A stretch of DNA of 7,998 nucleotides from TMP-86 sp031394735 (GTDB lineage: Bacteria > Pseudomonadota > Gammaproteobacteria > Steroidobacterales > Steroidobacteraceae), in contig JANMXI010000159.1 of the NCBI GenBank assembly GCA_031394735.1, positions 1-7,998 on the forward strand. Direction: 5' to 3'. Under the pieces are notes generated by a model. It saw nothing but the letters and a program-made list of their open reading frames with translations, searched no databases and was not told the origin of the DNA. Positions 1 to 5,836 of the stretch are shown here, in pieces. How positions within the stretch are numbered: position 1 is the stretch's first letter; the number at the start of each line of letters is the position of its first letter. The translations under genes were made by a program, and so were the position numbers.

Positions 1-5
1 GCGTC

Positions 6-683
6 TCAAGGTGCAACCTTGGCAGCTGCCGTTGTTTGCACGGTGGCCGGGCTCACGCCCAGATCGGTGAGCTTGAGTTCCAACAGTCCGCGTTCTATGC
101 CGCGCGAATCCGCGTCGGCCAATGCGCCGTGGTATTCCTTGATTGCGTCAACCTTGTCGTTCTTCGCATAGTAGGCATCGCCACGCCCTTCATGCATGCG
201 GGCGCCGAAGGCGCCCGACTTGGGGGCCGCTAGCAGGTTGATGGCCTCATCCGGTTTCTTCTGATCGATCAGCACGCGCGCCAGGCGCAGCCGAGCAATG
301 TTGCGCAACTCATCGTCGTGCGATTCGTTCATGACCCGGGTCAACGGCACCACTGCATTGGCCAGCTCGCCTGAATCCACGGCCAGGCGCGCCATCATGA
401 GATCGGCCTGGTCGGCGTACGGCGTGCTGGGAAACTGTAGTTTCAATTCACCGGCGAGGGCTTTCGCCTTGCCGCGGTCGGCCTTGTCCATCGCCGTAGT
501 CATGGCGCTGAATTTGGCGGCGGCGTTCAACGCCTGTTGATTCTTATGGCCATCGTAGTACCGGTAGCCGAACAGCAGCGCAGCGCCGAGCACGACCCCG
601 CCGACCATCCAGGCGCCGTTCTCGGCGAACCAGTGCTTGACGTTCTCCAGTTGTTCATCGTCGGTCATCATTCCATCAGCCAT
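6..683 (-). CDS. yfgM: YfgM-family inner-membrane TPR protein (ancillary SecYEG translocon subunit)
   Basis: A 225-residue membrane-anchored protein with a short cytoplasmic N-terminus (TDDEQLENVKHWFAENG), one transmembrane helix at about 24-41 (AWMVGGVVLGAALLFGYRYY region) and a periplasmic tetratricopeptide domain at about 48-215. Repeats are visible as ALAGELKLQFPSTPYADQA, LRLARVLIDQKKPDEAINLL and GRGDAYYAKNDKVDAIKEYHGAL. In E. coli YfgM (206 residues) associates with SecYEG and the chaperone PpiD and works with periplasmic chaperones; it also affects Rcs stress signalling. The start at 683 has a GGAG site five bases upstream. The gene is complete, its TGA lying at 6-8. The hisS-yfgM pair is conserved and normally precedes bamB, which would lie just beyond the left edge. 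Confidence 0.93.
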   Translation of the reverse strand: MADGMMTDDEQLENVKHWFAENGAWMVGGVVLGAALLFGYRYYDGHKNQQALNAAAKFSAMTTAMDKADRGKAKALAGELKLQFPSTPYADQADLMMARLAVDSGELANAVVPLTRVMNESHDDELRNIARLRLARVLIDQKKPDEAINLLAAPKSGAFGARMHEGRGDAYYAKNDKVDAIKEYHGALADADSRGIERGLLELKLTDLGVSPATVQTTAAAKVAP

Positions 684-685
684 GA

Positions 686-1978
686 CTACTCCGCTATTCG
701 AGGCTTAAGACCCAGCAACGTTCCAATTCGTTCACTTAGGCCATCAATTGCACATTCTTCCTGAGCCGATACGGCCCGCAAAGGCTTGATTGCGGCGACA
801 CCGCGTTTGATTTCTTCGTCCCCCAGTACCAACGCATAGTCGGCGCCGCTCTTGTCGGCGCGCTTGAACTGGGTCTTGAAGTTGCCACCGCCCAGATTGA
901 TCAGCAGCTTGAGACCGGGCAACTCATCGCGCAAGCGCTCGGCCAAGGCGATGCCGGCGGTATCGGCGCTGGTGCCGGCCAGCACCAGGTACAGGTGCGG
1001 ACGTTGACGGGGAGCCGTCACCCCCAGCTTCTCCAGCATGAGAATGACGCGTTCCTGGCCCATGGCCCAGCCGATGCCCGGCGTCGCCACACCGCCCAAC
1101 TGCGCCACCAGACCGTCGTACCGACCGCCGGCGCAGACCGTGCTCTGCGAGCCCAACACGTCTGTCACCCACTCGAACACCGTATGCGTGTAGTAGTCCA
1201 GGCCGCGCACTAGCAGCGGGTTGATTTGAAAACTCACGCCGGCGGCGGTCAGATGCGCGCACAGCGTGTCGAAATGCGCTTTGGATTCGACATCCAATGC
1301 GTCGATCAGCCGCGGCGCGTTCGCGACGATGCGTTGCATTTCCGGGTTCTTGCTATCCAGGATGCGCAGCGGGTTGCCCTGCAGTCGTCGCTTGCTATCC
1401 TCGTCGAGTTGCGCCTCATGTCCCCGAAAATACTCGGTGAGTTGCTCGCGATACGCGGCGCGGGTGGCCGGGAGCCCAAGTGAATTGAGTTGCAGGGTCA
1501 GGCGGCTCAGGCCCAGCAACTTGAAGATGCGCGCCGACAACAGAATGACCTCGGCGTCAATGTCCGGTCCGGCGAAGCCAAAGGATTCCACGTCGATCTG
1601 ATGAAACTGGCGGAAGCGGCCCGCCTGCGGCCGTTCGCGCCGGAACATGGGCCCCATGCACCACACGCGCAAGCGGCCCTCCCGCAGCAACCCGTTGGAA
1701 ATGACGGAGCGGACCACGCCGGCGGTCGCTTCAGGGCGCAGGGTAATGTGATCATCGCCCTGATCGACGAAGCTGAACATCTCCTTCTCGACGATGTCGG
1801 TGAAATCGCCGATGGAGCGTTTGAACAACTGCGTCTGCTCGATGATGGGCACGCGCAGTTCTTCGTAACCGTAGCCGAGCATGGCTTCGCGTACCGCGTT
1901 TTCGAGCAGCTGCCAGTACGCAGCCTGCGCCGGCAGTATGTCGTGCACACCGCGCAAAGGTTCGATGATCTTGCTCAT
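686..1978 (-). CDS. hisS: Histidyl-tRNA synthetase
   Basis: A 430-residue class II aminoacyl-tRNA synthetase that attaches histidine to tRNA-His. Class II motif 1 lies in GYGYEELRVPIIE (35-47), with the early PLRGVHDILP typical of HisRS. Motif 2 is MGPMFRRERPQAGRFRQF (108-125), preceded by the TLRPEATAGVVR substrate loop (79-90). The HisRS-specific signatures LVRGLDYYTHTVFEW (256-270) and AGGRYDGL (283-290) are intact, and motif 3 is GIGWAMGQERVI (301-312). The C-terminal anticodon-binding domain runs from about 325 to the end. The length is normal (E. coli 424). The ATG at 1976-1978 gives the expected N-terminus. It is 13 bases from rodZ and two bases from yfgM, and its last codons contain the yfgM Shine-Dalgarno. 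Confidence 0.97.
   Translation of the reverse strand: MSKIIEPLRGVHDILPAQAAYWQLLENAVREAMLGYGYEELRVPIIEQTQLFKRSIGDFTDIVEKEMFSFVDQGDDHITLRPEATAGVVRSVISNGLLREGRLRVWCMGPMFRRERPQAGRFRQFHQIDVESFGFAGPDIDAEVILLSARIFKLLGLSRLTLQLNSLGLPATRAAYREQLTEYFRGHEAQLDEDSKRRLQGNPLRILDSKNPEMQRIVANAPRLIDALDVESKAHFDTLCAHLTAAGVSFQINPLLVRGLDYYTHTVFEWVTDVLGSQSTVCAGGRYDGLVAQLGGVATPGIGWAMGQERVILMLEKLGVTAPRQRPHLYLVLAGTSADTAGIALAERLRDELPGLKLLINLGGGNFKTQFKRADKSGADYALVLGDEEIKRGVAAIKPLRAVSAQEECAIDGLSERIGTLLGLKPRIAE
689..692 (-). promoter_or_regulatory. Ribosome binding site of yfgM within the hisS 3' end
   Basis: GGAG on the minus strand, five bases before the ATG at 681-683 and immediately upstream of the hisS TAG (686-688). 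It supports that ATG over the in-frame Met codons 5 and 6 and shows the two genes share one message. Confidence 0.65.
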
Positions 1979-1991
1979 GCCGGTGCCCGCA

Positions 1992-2936
1992 TCATGGCCG
2001 CGCAGTCCGGCGCAGCACGCCGTCCGCGCCCGCCTCGAATCGCGCGACGTCGCCGCGCACGAATTGCGGCCCGATGGCCACGGCGTGATTGTTGATCTCC
2101 AATTGCACGCCGCTGACGTAGCCCAGATACACGCTCAACGGCGCCGCACCGGACACGGTCTTGACGCTGTTGGCCGCGCCCTTGCCGCGATACACCGTGG
2201 CGCCACTTGCGTCATGCACATCGACCCACGAATCTGCCGAAAAGCTCATGCGCAGGCGCACTCGACCGACGAGCGGCGACATCGTCGCGGCAACGCCTGC
2301 GGGTTGCCCGGCGCCCGGCGTAAGCGCGCCGTTGGCGGGCGGCACGCGGGGCACTTCCGTCGGCGCAGCGACATCGGGCTCCGTGGGCGCCGACGGCGAG
2401 GTCGCGACGCCCTGAGAATTCAACGCGACCTGGGCGGCGTGGTTCTGCCAGGGTTTCCACCACAACAACGCGGTCGCACCCAACAGCAACGTGACCAACA
2501 CGATGCCAACCGGCATCGACAGCGCGGGCAATTTTGCCAGCAGCGACAATTGCTGCAGCGACGGCATCTTGGGAAAAGGCGTGGCGAGTGGATCGCCGGT
2601 TGCCTCGGACGGGTTCGCGCCGCGTGCGGCAACACCAGACGGAAGCTGCGAGCCGGCCGTGGCGACCCGCTGGACCGCTTCATACGATGCCATGATCTCG
2701 GATGCCGGCAGGTTCAACAGCGCGGCATATTGCTTCAGATGGCCTTTGGCGAAGACGACGGGGCCGACGGCAGCGAAGCGGTTGCTTTCCAACGCCTCCA
2801 CCACGCTCGCATCCAGGTGCAGCTTTTCAGCCGCTTCGATCATGCTCAACCCGCGCTTTTCGCGCGCGCGTTGTAATCGAGAGCCCGGACCCGGACTCTC
2901 ACCGCCCGGCGGCGGCACGGAGCTTGGATCGTTCAC
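1992..2936 (-). CDS. rodZ: Cytoskeletal protein RodZ (N-terminal helix-turn-helix, one membrane segment, C-terminal DUF4115)
   Basis: A 314-residue bitopic inner-membrane protein that links MreB filaments to the cell-wall elongation machinery and maintains rod shape. Domain order is a Cro/C1-like helix-turn-helix at about 18-85 (starting RLQRAREKRGLS, with VVFAKGHLKQYAALL characteristic of RodZ), a linker, one transmembrane segment at about 142-160 (VGIVLVTLLLGATALLWW), a Pro/Ala-rich periplasmic linker (about 175-222), and a DUF4115 beta domain at about 225-305 with FSADSWVDVHDASGATVY. The start is a GTG (2934-2936) overlapping the pilW TGA as GTGA. The frame is open for 140 codons further up inside pilW, but that part is an antisense-like shadow without homology, and the next ATG (codon 32) would cut into the helix-turn-helix. 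hisS follows after 13 bases; ispG, usually in between, is absent. Confidence 0.92.
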   Translation of the reverse strand: MNDPSSVPPPGGESPGPGSRLQRAREKRGLSMIEAAEKLHLDASVVEALESNRFAAVGPVVFAKGHLKQYAALLNLPASEIMASYEAVQRVATAGSQLPSGVAARGANPSEATGDPLATPFPKMPSLQQLSLLAKLPALSMPVGIVLVTLLLGATALLWWKPWQNHAAQVALNSQGVATSPSAPTEPDVAAPTEVPRVPPANGALTPGAGQPAGVAATMSPLVGRVRLRMSFSADSWVDVHDASGATVYRGKGAANSVKTVSGAAPLSVYLGYVSGVQLEINNHAVAIGPQFVRGDVARFEAGADGVLRRTARP

Positions 2937-3703
2937 CGCGGAATGCCACTGCGCAACTGCTGGGCTTGATCGGAATTCGGGAATTCCGCCTGCAGCCGGC
3001 GCGCATAGCCCGCTGCGGCAGTCGCATCGCCGGCCTTGCGTTCGGCACGCACGCCCAGCCAATACACTTCCGGTGTCGGCTTGTTCACCGCCAGATACCG
3101 CTGCACCATCGCGCGTGCTGCCAGCGCATCCTCGCGCTCCATCATGAGATCGCCCAATTGCAGCAGCGCCTCGGAGGAATTCGGCTGGATGACCAATGCC
3201 TGCCGGAAATAGGCTTCCGCTTTGGGCGCGCCATCCGGTGCACCCCGAACGCACACGCCCGCGTTGGTGTAGGCGATATCGGGCATCTGATACAGCGGGT
3301 TGCGCGCAACTTCGAGAAATAATTTCTCGCCGGCCGCTGTCTTGCCCTTGCGGCACAGGAAGCCGGCGTACGTGTTTTGGATGTTGGGGTCGTTCTTGCC
3401 CAGCCGGGAACCGGTCGCGTAGTGCTGTTCGGCGCGCGCATCATTGCCGAGTCGCTCGAACAACACGCCGGCGGTGGCTTGCACGGTCGCATTCTGCGGA
3501 TCCTGGCGCAGCGCACGCTCCATCTTTTCGCGCGCCACCGGCAGGTTGTCCAACTTCATGTACTCGACCGCGAGTTGCAGATTGATGGACGCGGCTTCGG
3601 CATTGTTCCGACCCGGCGCGACACCGTCGGTGGCGCAGGCCGCAAGCACGACACCGAGTCCCAGCAGTGCGCCACGCGAGACAGTGACAAGGCTTCGCAT
3701 CAT
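2933..3703 (-). CDS. pilW: Type IV pilus biogenesis/stability lipoprotein PilW (PilF), TPR protein
   Basis: A 256-residue outer-membrane lipoprotein, the pilotin that helps the PilQ secretin assemble and supports type IV pilus stability. The N-terminus is a lipoprotein signal: basic MMRSLVTVSR, a hydrophobic stretch, then lipobox LAAC with lipidated Cys23. The rest is tetratricopeptide repeats at roughly 39-72, 73-106, 143-176, 177-210 and 212-245, visible as repeated A-x3-Y/F-x2-A-L patterns such as AYFRQALVIQPNSSEALLQLGDL. Tandem ATG codons (3701-3703 and 3698-3700) are possible starts; the first overlaps the rlmN TGA as ATGA. The TGA stop overlaps the rodZ GTG. The rlmN-pilF-rodZ context is the classical one and supports the call over a generic TPR lipoprotein. 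It implies, without proving, a type IV pilus system elsewhere in the genome. Confidence 0.9.
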   Translation of the reverse strand: MMRSLVTVSRGALLGLGVVLAACATDGVAPGRNNAEAASINLQLAVEYMKLDNLPVAREKMERALRQDPQNATVQATAGVLFERLGNDARAEQHYATGSRLGKNDPNIQNTYAGFLCRKGKTAAGEKLFLEVARNPLYQMPDIAYTNAGVCVRGAPDGAPKAEAYFRQALVIQPNSSEALLQLGDLMMEREDALAARAMVQRYLAVNKPTPEVYWLGVRAERKAGDATAAAGYARRLQAEFPNSDQAQQLRSGIPR

Positions 3704-4812
3704 GCTGACACCGAGGGATTGACCAACTTAGTCCCGAGCCGCACCAGCGTGCGATCGTTCACGCGACCGGCGAGCTGGCCGCAGGCAGCGTCGATGTCAT
3801 CGCCGCGCGTACGGCGGATGGTGGCGATTACGCCCATGTCGTTGAGGATGTCACGGAAACGCAAAATCGCCGCAGCCGTCGAGCGCTTGTAGCGCGTGCC
3901 CGGAAAGACGTTGAAGGGAATGAGATTCAATTTTGCGGGACGGCCGCGCATCAGTCGCGCCAGCTGGCGCGCATGATCCGGCGCATCGTTGATGCCGTCG
4001 AGCATGACGTATTCGAAGGTGATGCTGCGACCGTTTTGCTTCTCGAGGTAATGCCAGCACGCGGCCAGCAATTCTTCGATCGGATGTTTGCGATTGATGG
4101 GCACCAGCTCATTGCGCAGCGCGTCGTTGGGCGCATGCAGCGACACGGCCAGCGCCACATTGCATTCTTCGGCCAGCTTGTAGATCTGCGGCACCAACCC
4201 TGAGGTGCTCAGGGTCACGCGCCGGCGCGACAACTCGTAGCTCAGGTCATCGAGGAAAATGCGCATCGCCGGCACGACGTTGCGATAGTTCGCGAGCGGT
4301 TCACCCATGCCCATGAACACAATGTTGGTGATGGCGCGATCACCACGCGTCCCTTTGAGCTCGCGCTGCGCCAGCCACACCTGCCCGACGATTTCGGCGA
4401 CGCTCAGGTTGCGGTTGAAGCCGCCCTGCGCGGTGGAGCAGAAAGTGCAATCCATCGCGCATCCCACCTGACTGGAGATGCACAACGTGCCGCGATCCGG
4501 TTCCGGGATGTAGACCGTTTCGATGCCCTGCACCTCGTCCATCCGCAGCAGCCATTTGCGGGTGCCGTCCTCGGCGACCTGCTCGGTCATGATCTCGGGC
4601 ACCTTGATGCACGCGACTTCTTCGAGCTGCGTGCGAAAGTCCTTGGCCAGATCCGTCATGGCGGCAAACTCGTGCGCGCCCTGCTTGTAGATCCATTTCA
4701 TCAACTGACGGGCGCGAAACGGCTTCGCGCCCATCACGCCTGCGACGAATTGCTCCAACTCCGAACGCGGCAAACCGAGGAGATTGATTTTTTCGGCGGC
4801 CACGGCTGTCAA
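3700..4812 (-). CDS. rlmN: Dual-specificity 23S rRNA / tRNA adenine-C2 methyltransferase RlmN
   Basis: A 370-residue radical-SAM enzyme that methylates C2 of A2503 in 23S rRNA and of A37 in some tRNAs, aiding translational accuracy. The radical-SAM cluster motif CxxxCxxC is at Cys118, Cys122 and Cys125 (CAMDCTFCSTAQGG). Cys111 in CISSQVGC and Cys344 in DAACGQLAG match the two mechanistic cysteines of the family; Cys344 would carry the transient methyl. Also present are GMGEPL (168-173), VTLSTSG (199-205) and VSLHAPND (223-230). No ATG lies near the N-terminus. The start is placed at the TTG 4810-4812, preceded at 4 bases by AAGGGG, which yields a normal N-terminus; a GTG three codons later is the alternative. 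The TGA stop overlaps the pilW ATG by four bases. Confidence 0.96.
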   Translation of the reverse strand: MTAVAAEKINLLGLPRSELEQFVAGVMGAKPFRARQLMKWIYKQGAHEFAAMTDLAKDFRTQLEEVACIKVPEIMTEQVAEDGTRKWLLRMDEVQGIETVYIPEPDRGTLCISSQVGCAMDCTFCSTAQGGFNRNLSVAEIVGQVWLAQRELKGTRGDRAITNIVFMGMGEPLANYRNVVPAMRIFLDDLSYELSRRRVTLSTSGLVPQIYKLAEECNVALAVSLHAPNDALRNELVPINRKHPIEELLAACWHYLEKQNGRSITFEYVMLDGINDAPDHARQLARLMRGRPAKLNLIPFNVFPGTRYKRSTAAAILRFRDILNDMGVIATIRRTRGDDIDAACGQLAGRVNDRTLVRLGTKLVNPSVSA

Positions 4813-4846
4813 CGAACCCCTTGGAGCTAGAACGGCCGCACAAGCA

Positions 4847-5278
4847 TCAGCGCTTGCGCGGGCAGATTTCCGTTTCGCGAAAGAAAAACGCGATTTCGCG
4901 CGCGGCTGTATCGGCGGCGTCCGACCCGTGCACCACGTTTTCGTCGATGCTGGTGGCGAGGTCCGCGCGAATGGTGCCCTTGTCGGCCTTCTGCGGATCG
5001 GTGGCGCCCATGACGTCGCGATTCTTCAGGATGGCACCCTCGCCTTCCAGCACCTGCACGATGACCGGACCGGAAATCATGAATTTGACCAGGTCCTTGA
5101 AGAACGGCCGTTCGCGGTGCACGCCATAGAAGCTTTCGGCCTCACCTTGCGACAGTTGCATCATGCGCGCAGCGACGATCTTCAAACCCGCCGATTCGAA
5201 GCGCCGATAGACATCGCCAATCAAGTTACGGCCGACGCCGTCGGGTTTGACGATGGAAAGGGTGCGCTCAACTGCCAT
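4847..5278 (-). CDS. ndk: Nucleoside diphosphate kinase
   Basis: A 143-residue cytoplasmic enzyme that transfers the gamma-phosphate of ATP to other (deoxy)nucleoside diphosphates through a phospho-histidine, balancing NTP and dNTP pools. Visible are the N-terminal ERTLSIVKPDGV with Lys11, Tyr51 in SFYGVHRERPFF, the GPVIVQVLEG strand (70-79), the ATDPQKADKGTIRADLA segment (92-108) and the active-site NVVHGSDA with phospho-acceptor His117. The length equals the bacterial norm of about 143. The frame is open for 30 codons upstream, but the ATG at 5276-5278 starts the recognised fold and has a GAGG Shine-Dalgarno 6 bases before it. It is the first gene of the second transcription unit and is followed by rlmN after 34 bases. 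The ndk-rlmN neighbourhood is conserved in many gammaproteobacteria. Confidence 0.97.
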   Translation of the reverse strand: MAVERTLSIVKPDGVGRNLIGDVYRRFESAGLKIVAARMMQLSQGEAESFYGVHRERPFFKDLVKFMISGPVIVQVLEGEGAILKNRDVMGATDPQKADKGTIRADLATSIDENVVHGSDAADTAAREIAFFFRETEICPRKR

Positions 5279-5299
5279 GATGACCTCGTAGGAATGACG

Positions 5300-5327
5300 A
5301 AAAGCGGTGCGCCAGCAAGGCGCCCGC
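5300..5327 (-). promoter_or_regulatory. GC-rich leader hairpin with TTTT tail upstream of ndk
   Basis: On the minus strand GCGGGCGCC, loop TTGCT, then GGCGCACCGC pair as nine G-C pairs with one bulged A, immediately followed by TTTTCGTC. The hairpin lies between the predicted transcription start and the ndk start codon (22-25 bases upstream of the ATG). It is shaped like a weak intrinsic terminator or attenuator. The T run is only four long and no alternative antiterminator was identified, so regulation is speculative. Confidence 0.4.
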
Positions 5328-5339
5328 AAAGAGGTGCGA

Positions 5340-5368
5340 AGTGTACTCGGGAAGCGCTTCCCAGGCAA
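5340..5368 (-). promoter_or_regulatory. Candidate sigma70 promoter of the ndk-rlmN-pilW-rodZ-hisS-yfgM unit
   Basis: On the minus strand a TTGCCT -35-like hexamer (5363-5368) and a TACACT -10-like hexamer (5340-5345) are separated by exactly 17 bases. Each matches the consensus at four of six positions. The site lies after the iscA terminator and predicts a start near 5333, giving a leader of about 55 bases before the ndk ATG at 5278. The spacing and location support it; the modest hexamer matches mean it is a prediction only. Confidence 0.5.
5349..5362. promoter_or_regulatory. Perfect 14-base palindrome inside the promoter spacer, possible operator
   Basis: GGGAAGCGCTTCCC equals its own reverse complement. 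It fills 14 of the 17 spacer bases of the candidate ndk promoter and directly abuts the -35 hexamer. The central AAGCGCTT fits the AAnCGnTT core typical of LacI/GalR-family operators (established for that family). No regulator gene is in the window, so the binding protein is unknown and a role is inferred only from symmetry and position. Confidence 0.45.
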
Positions 5369-5397
5369 TTGCGGGGAAACGGCGAAGTATCTGTATT

Positions 5398-5427
5398 GCT
5401 TACGAAAAATGGCTTACGAAAAATGGC
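5398..5427. repeat. 14-base tandem duplication of the terminator 3' arm
   Basis: Two adjacent perfect copies of the 14-mer gcttacgaaaaatg with plus-strand phase starting at 5398 and 5412, with two further matching bases (gc) after the second. On the transcribed minus strand each copy reads CATTTTTCGTAAGC. The copy nearer iscA forms the 3' arm of the terminator hairpin; the second gives an extra U-tract just downstream. Only two copies exist, with no spacer, so this is a short tandem duplication and not a CRISPR. Confidence 0.9.
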
Positions 5428-5468
5428 CGATGAACCTGCCGTGGCGGCGGTTGTCGGTCATTTTTCGT
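5416..5468 (-). terminator. Long hairpin after iscA, probable bidirectional intrinsic terminator
   Basis: Arms 5416-5430 and 5454-5468 pair over 15 positions with one G-T wobble. The enclosed segment pairs again (5433-5441 with 5445-5452, eight pairs, one bulged T) around a 3-base loop. Read from iscA, the RNA is an A-rich 5' arm, a GC-rich core, then a 3' arm ending in a run of five Us. The A and U tracts face each other, so the same layout reads as a terminator on either strand. It starts five bases after the iscA TAA (5474-5476), which fits the end of the trmJ-iscS-IscU-like-iscA transcript. The run is only five Us and is followed by CGU, so efficiency is uncertain. Confidence 0.7.
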
Positions 5469-5473
5469 GCGGG

Positions 5474-5797
5474 TTAGACGTTGAAGCTCTCGCCACAGCC
5501 ACATTCACCCTTGGCTTTGGGGTTTTGAAACTTGAAGGCCTCGTTCAAGCCCTGTTTGACGAAATCGACGATGGTACCGTCGATCAGCGGCAGGCTGCTC
5601 GAATCGACCACCACCTTCACCCCACGCGCCTCGAACACGGCATCGTCGGGCTGGATGGAATCGGCGTAATTGACCACATAGGCAAAACCGGAGCAGCCGG
5701 TCTTTTTGATTCCCACGCGCAGGCCGATGCCATTGCCGCGTTGTTCAAGATGCGTACGAACGCGATGGGCGGCGGATTCAGTCAGGGATATCGCCAT
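5474..5797 (-). CDS. iscA: A-type iron-sulfur cluster carrier IscA
   Basis: A 107-residue HesB/IscA-family protein, the same length as E. coli IscA. A-type proteins bind iron or an Fe-S cluster between subunits and deliver it to apo-proteins, especially [4Fe-4S] enzymes. All three metal-binding cysteines are present: Cys35 in KKTGCSGFAY, and Cys99 and Cys101 in the C-terminal GECGCGESFNV. The family motif VKVVVDSSSLPLIDGTIVDFV is at about 60-80, and LNEAFKFQNP at 84-93 is also typical. The start at 5797 was chosen over an ATG 36 bases upstream because it has an excellent Shine-Dalgarno (AAAAGGAG, 5 bases before the ATG) and gives the N-terminus MAISLTESAA, matching IscA. It follows the IscU-like gene by 39 bases. 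A strong hairpin begins 5 bases after its TAA, so it is probably the last gene of its transcript; hscB, hscA and fdx do not follow. Confidence 0.96.
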   Translation of the reverse strand: MAISLTESAAHRVRTHLEQRGNGIGLRVGIKKTGCSGFAYVVNYADSIQPDDAVFEARGVKVVVDSSSLPLIDGTIVDFVKQGLNEAFKFQNPKAKGECGCGESFNV

Positions 5798-5802
5798 GCA
5801 GG

Positions 5803-5810
5803 CTCCTTTT
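5803..5810 (-). promoter_or_regulatory. Ribosome binding site of iscA
   Basis: AAAAGGAG on the minus strand, five bases before the ATG at 5795-5797. It is the clearest Shine-Dalgarno in the window and decides the iscA start against the in-frame ATG at 5831-5833, which has only a weak GGAAT upstream. It lies in the 39-base gap after the IscU-like gene, so iscA can be translated independently, unlike the two coupled genes before it. Confidence 0.85.
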
Positions 5811-5836
5811 TCGACCAAAACACTGTACGACATATT

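Noticed and set aside
1881..2876. A 331-codon plus-strand open frame opposite hisS and rodZ
   Set aside because: It crosses the rodZ-hisS junction on the opposite strand, is Arg/Gln/His-rich and has no domain; it is explained by GC-rich codon bias.
2937..3356. N-terminal extension of the rodZ frame into pilW (140 codons)
   Set aside because: The segment is out of frame within a conserved pilW, has no RodZ similarity, and a better GTG start exists at the pilW stop.
5279..5368. Thirty-residue N-terminal extension of ndk
   Set aside because: It would cover the candidate promoter and leader hairpin, has no homology, and the ATG at 5276-5278 has a GAGG site and gives the standard 143-residue protein.
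5398..5427. Tandem repeat as a CRISPR or mobile-element trace
   Set aside because: There are only two directly adjacent 14-base copies, with no spacers and no flanking transposase or cas genes.
5798..5833. Earlier in-frame ATG for iscA adding 12 residues
   Set aside because: Its upstream context is weak, whereas the ATG at 5795-5797 has a near-perfect Shine-Dalgarno at ideal spacing and matches the family N-terminus and length.
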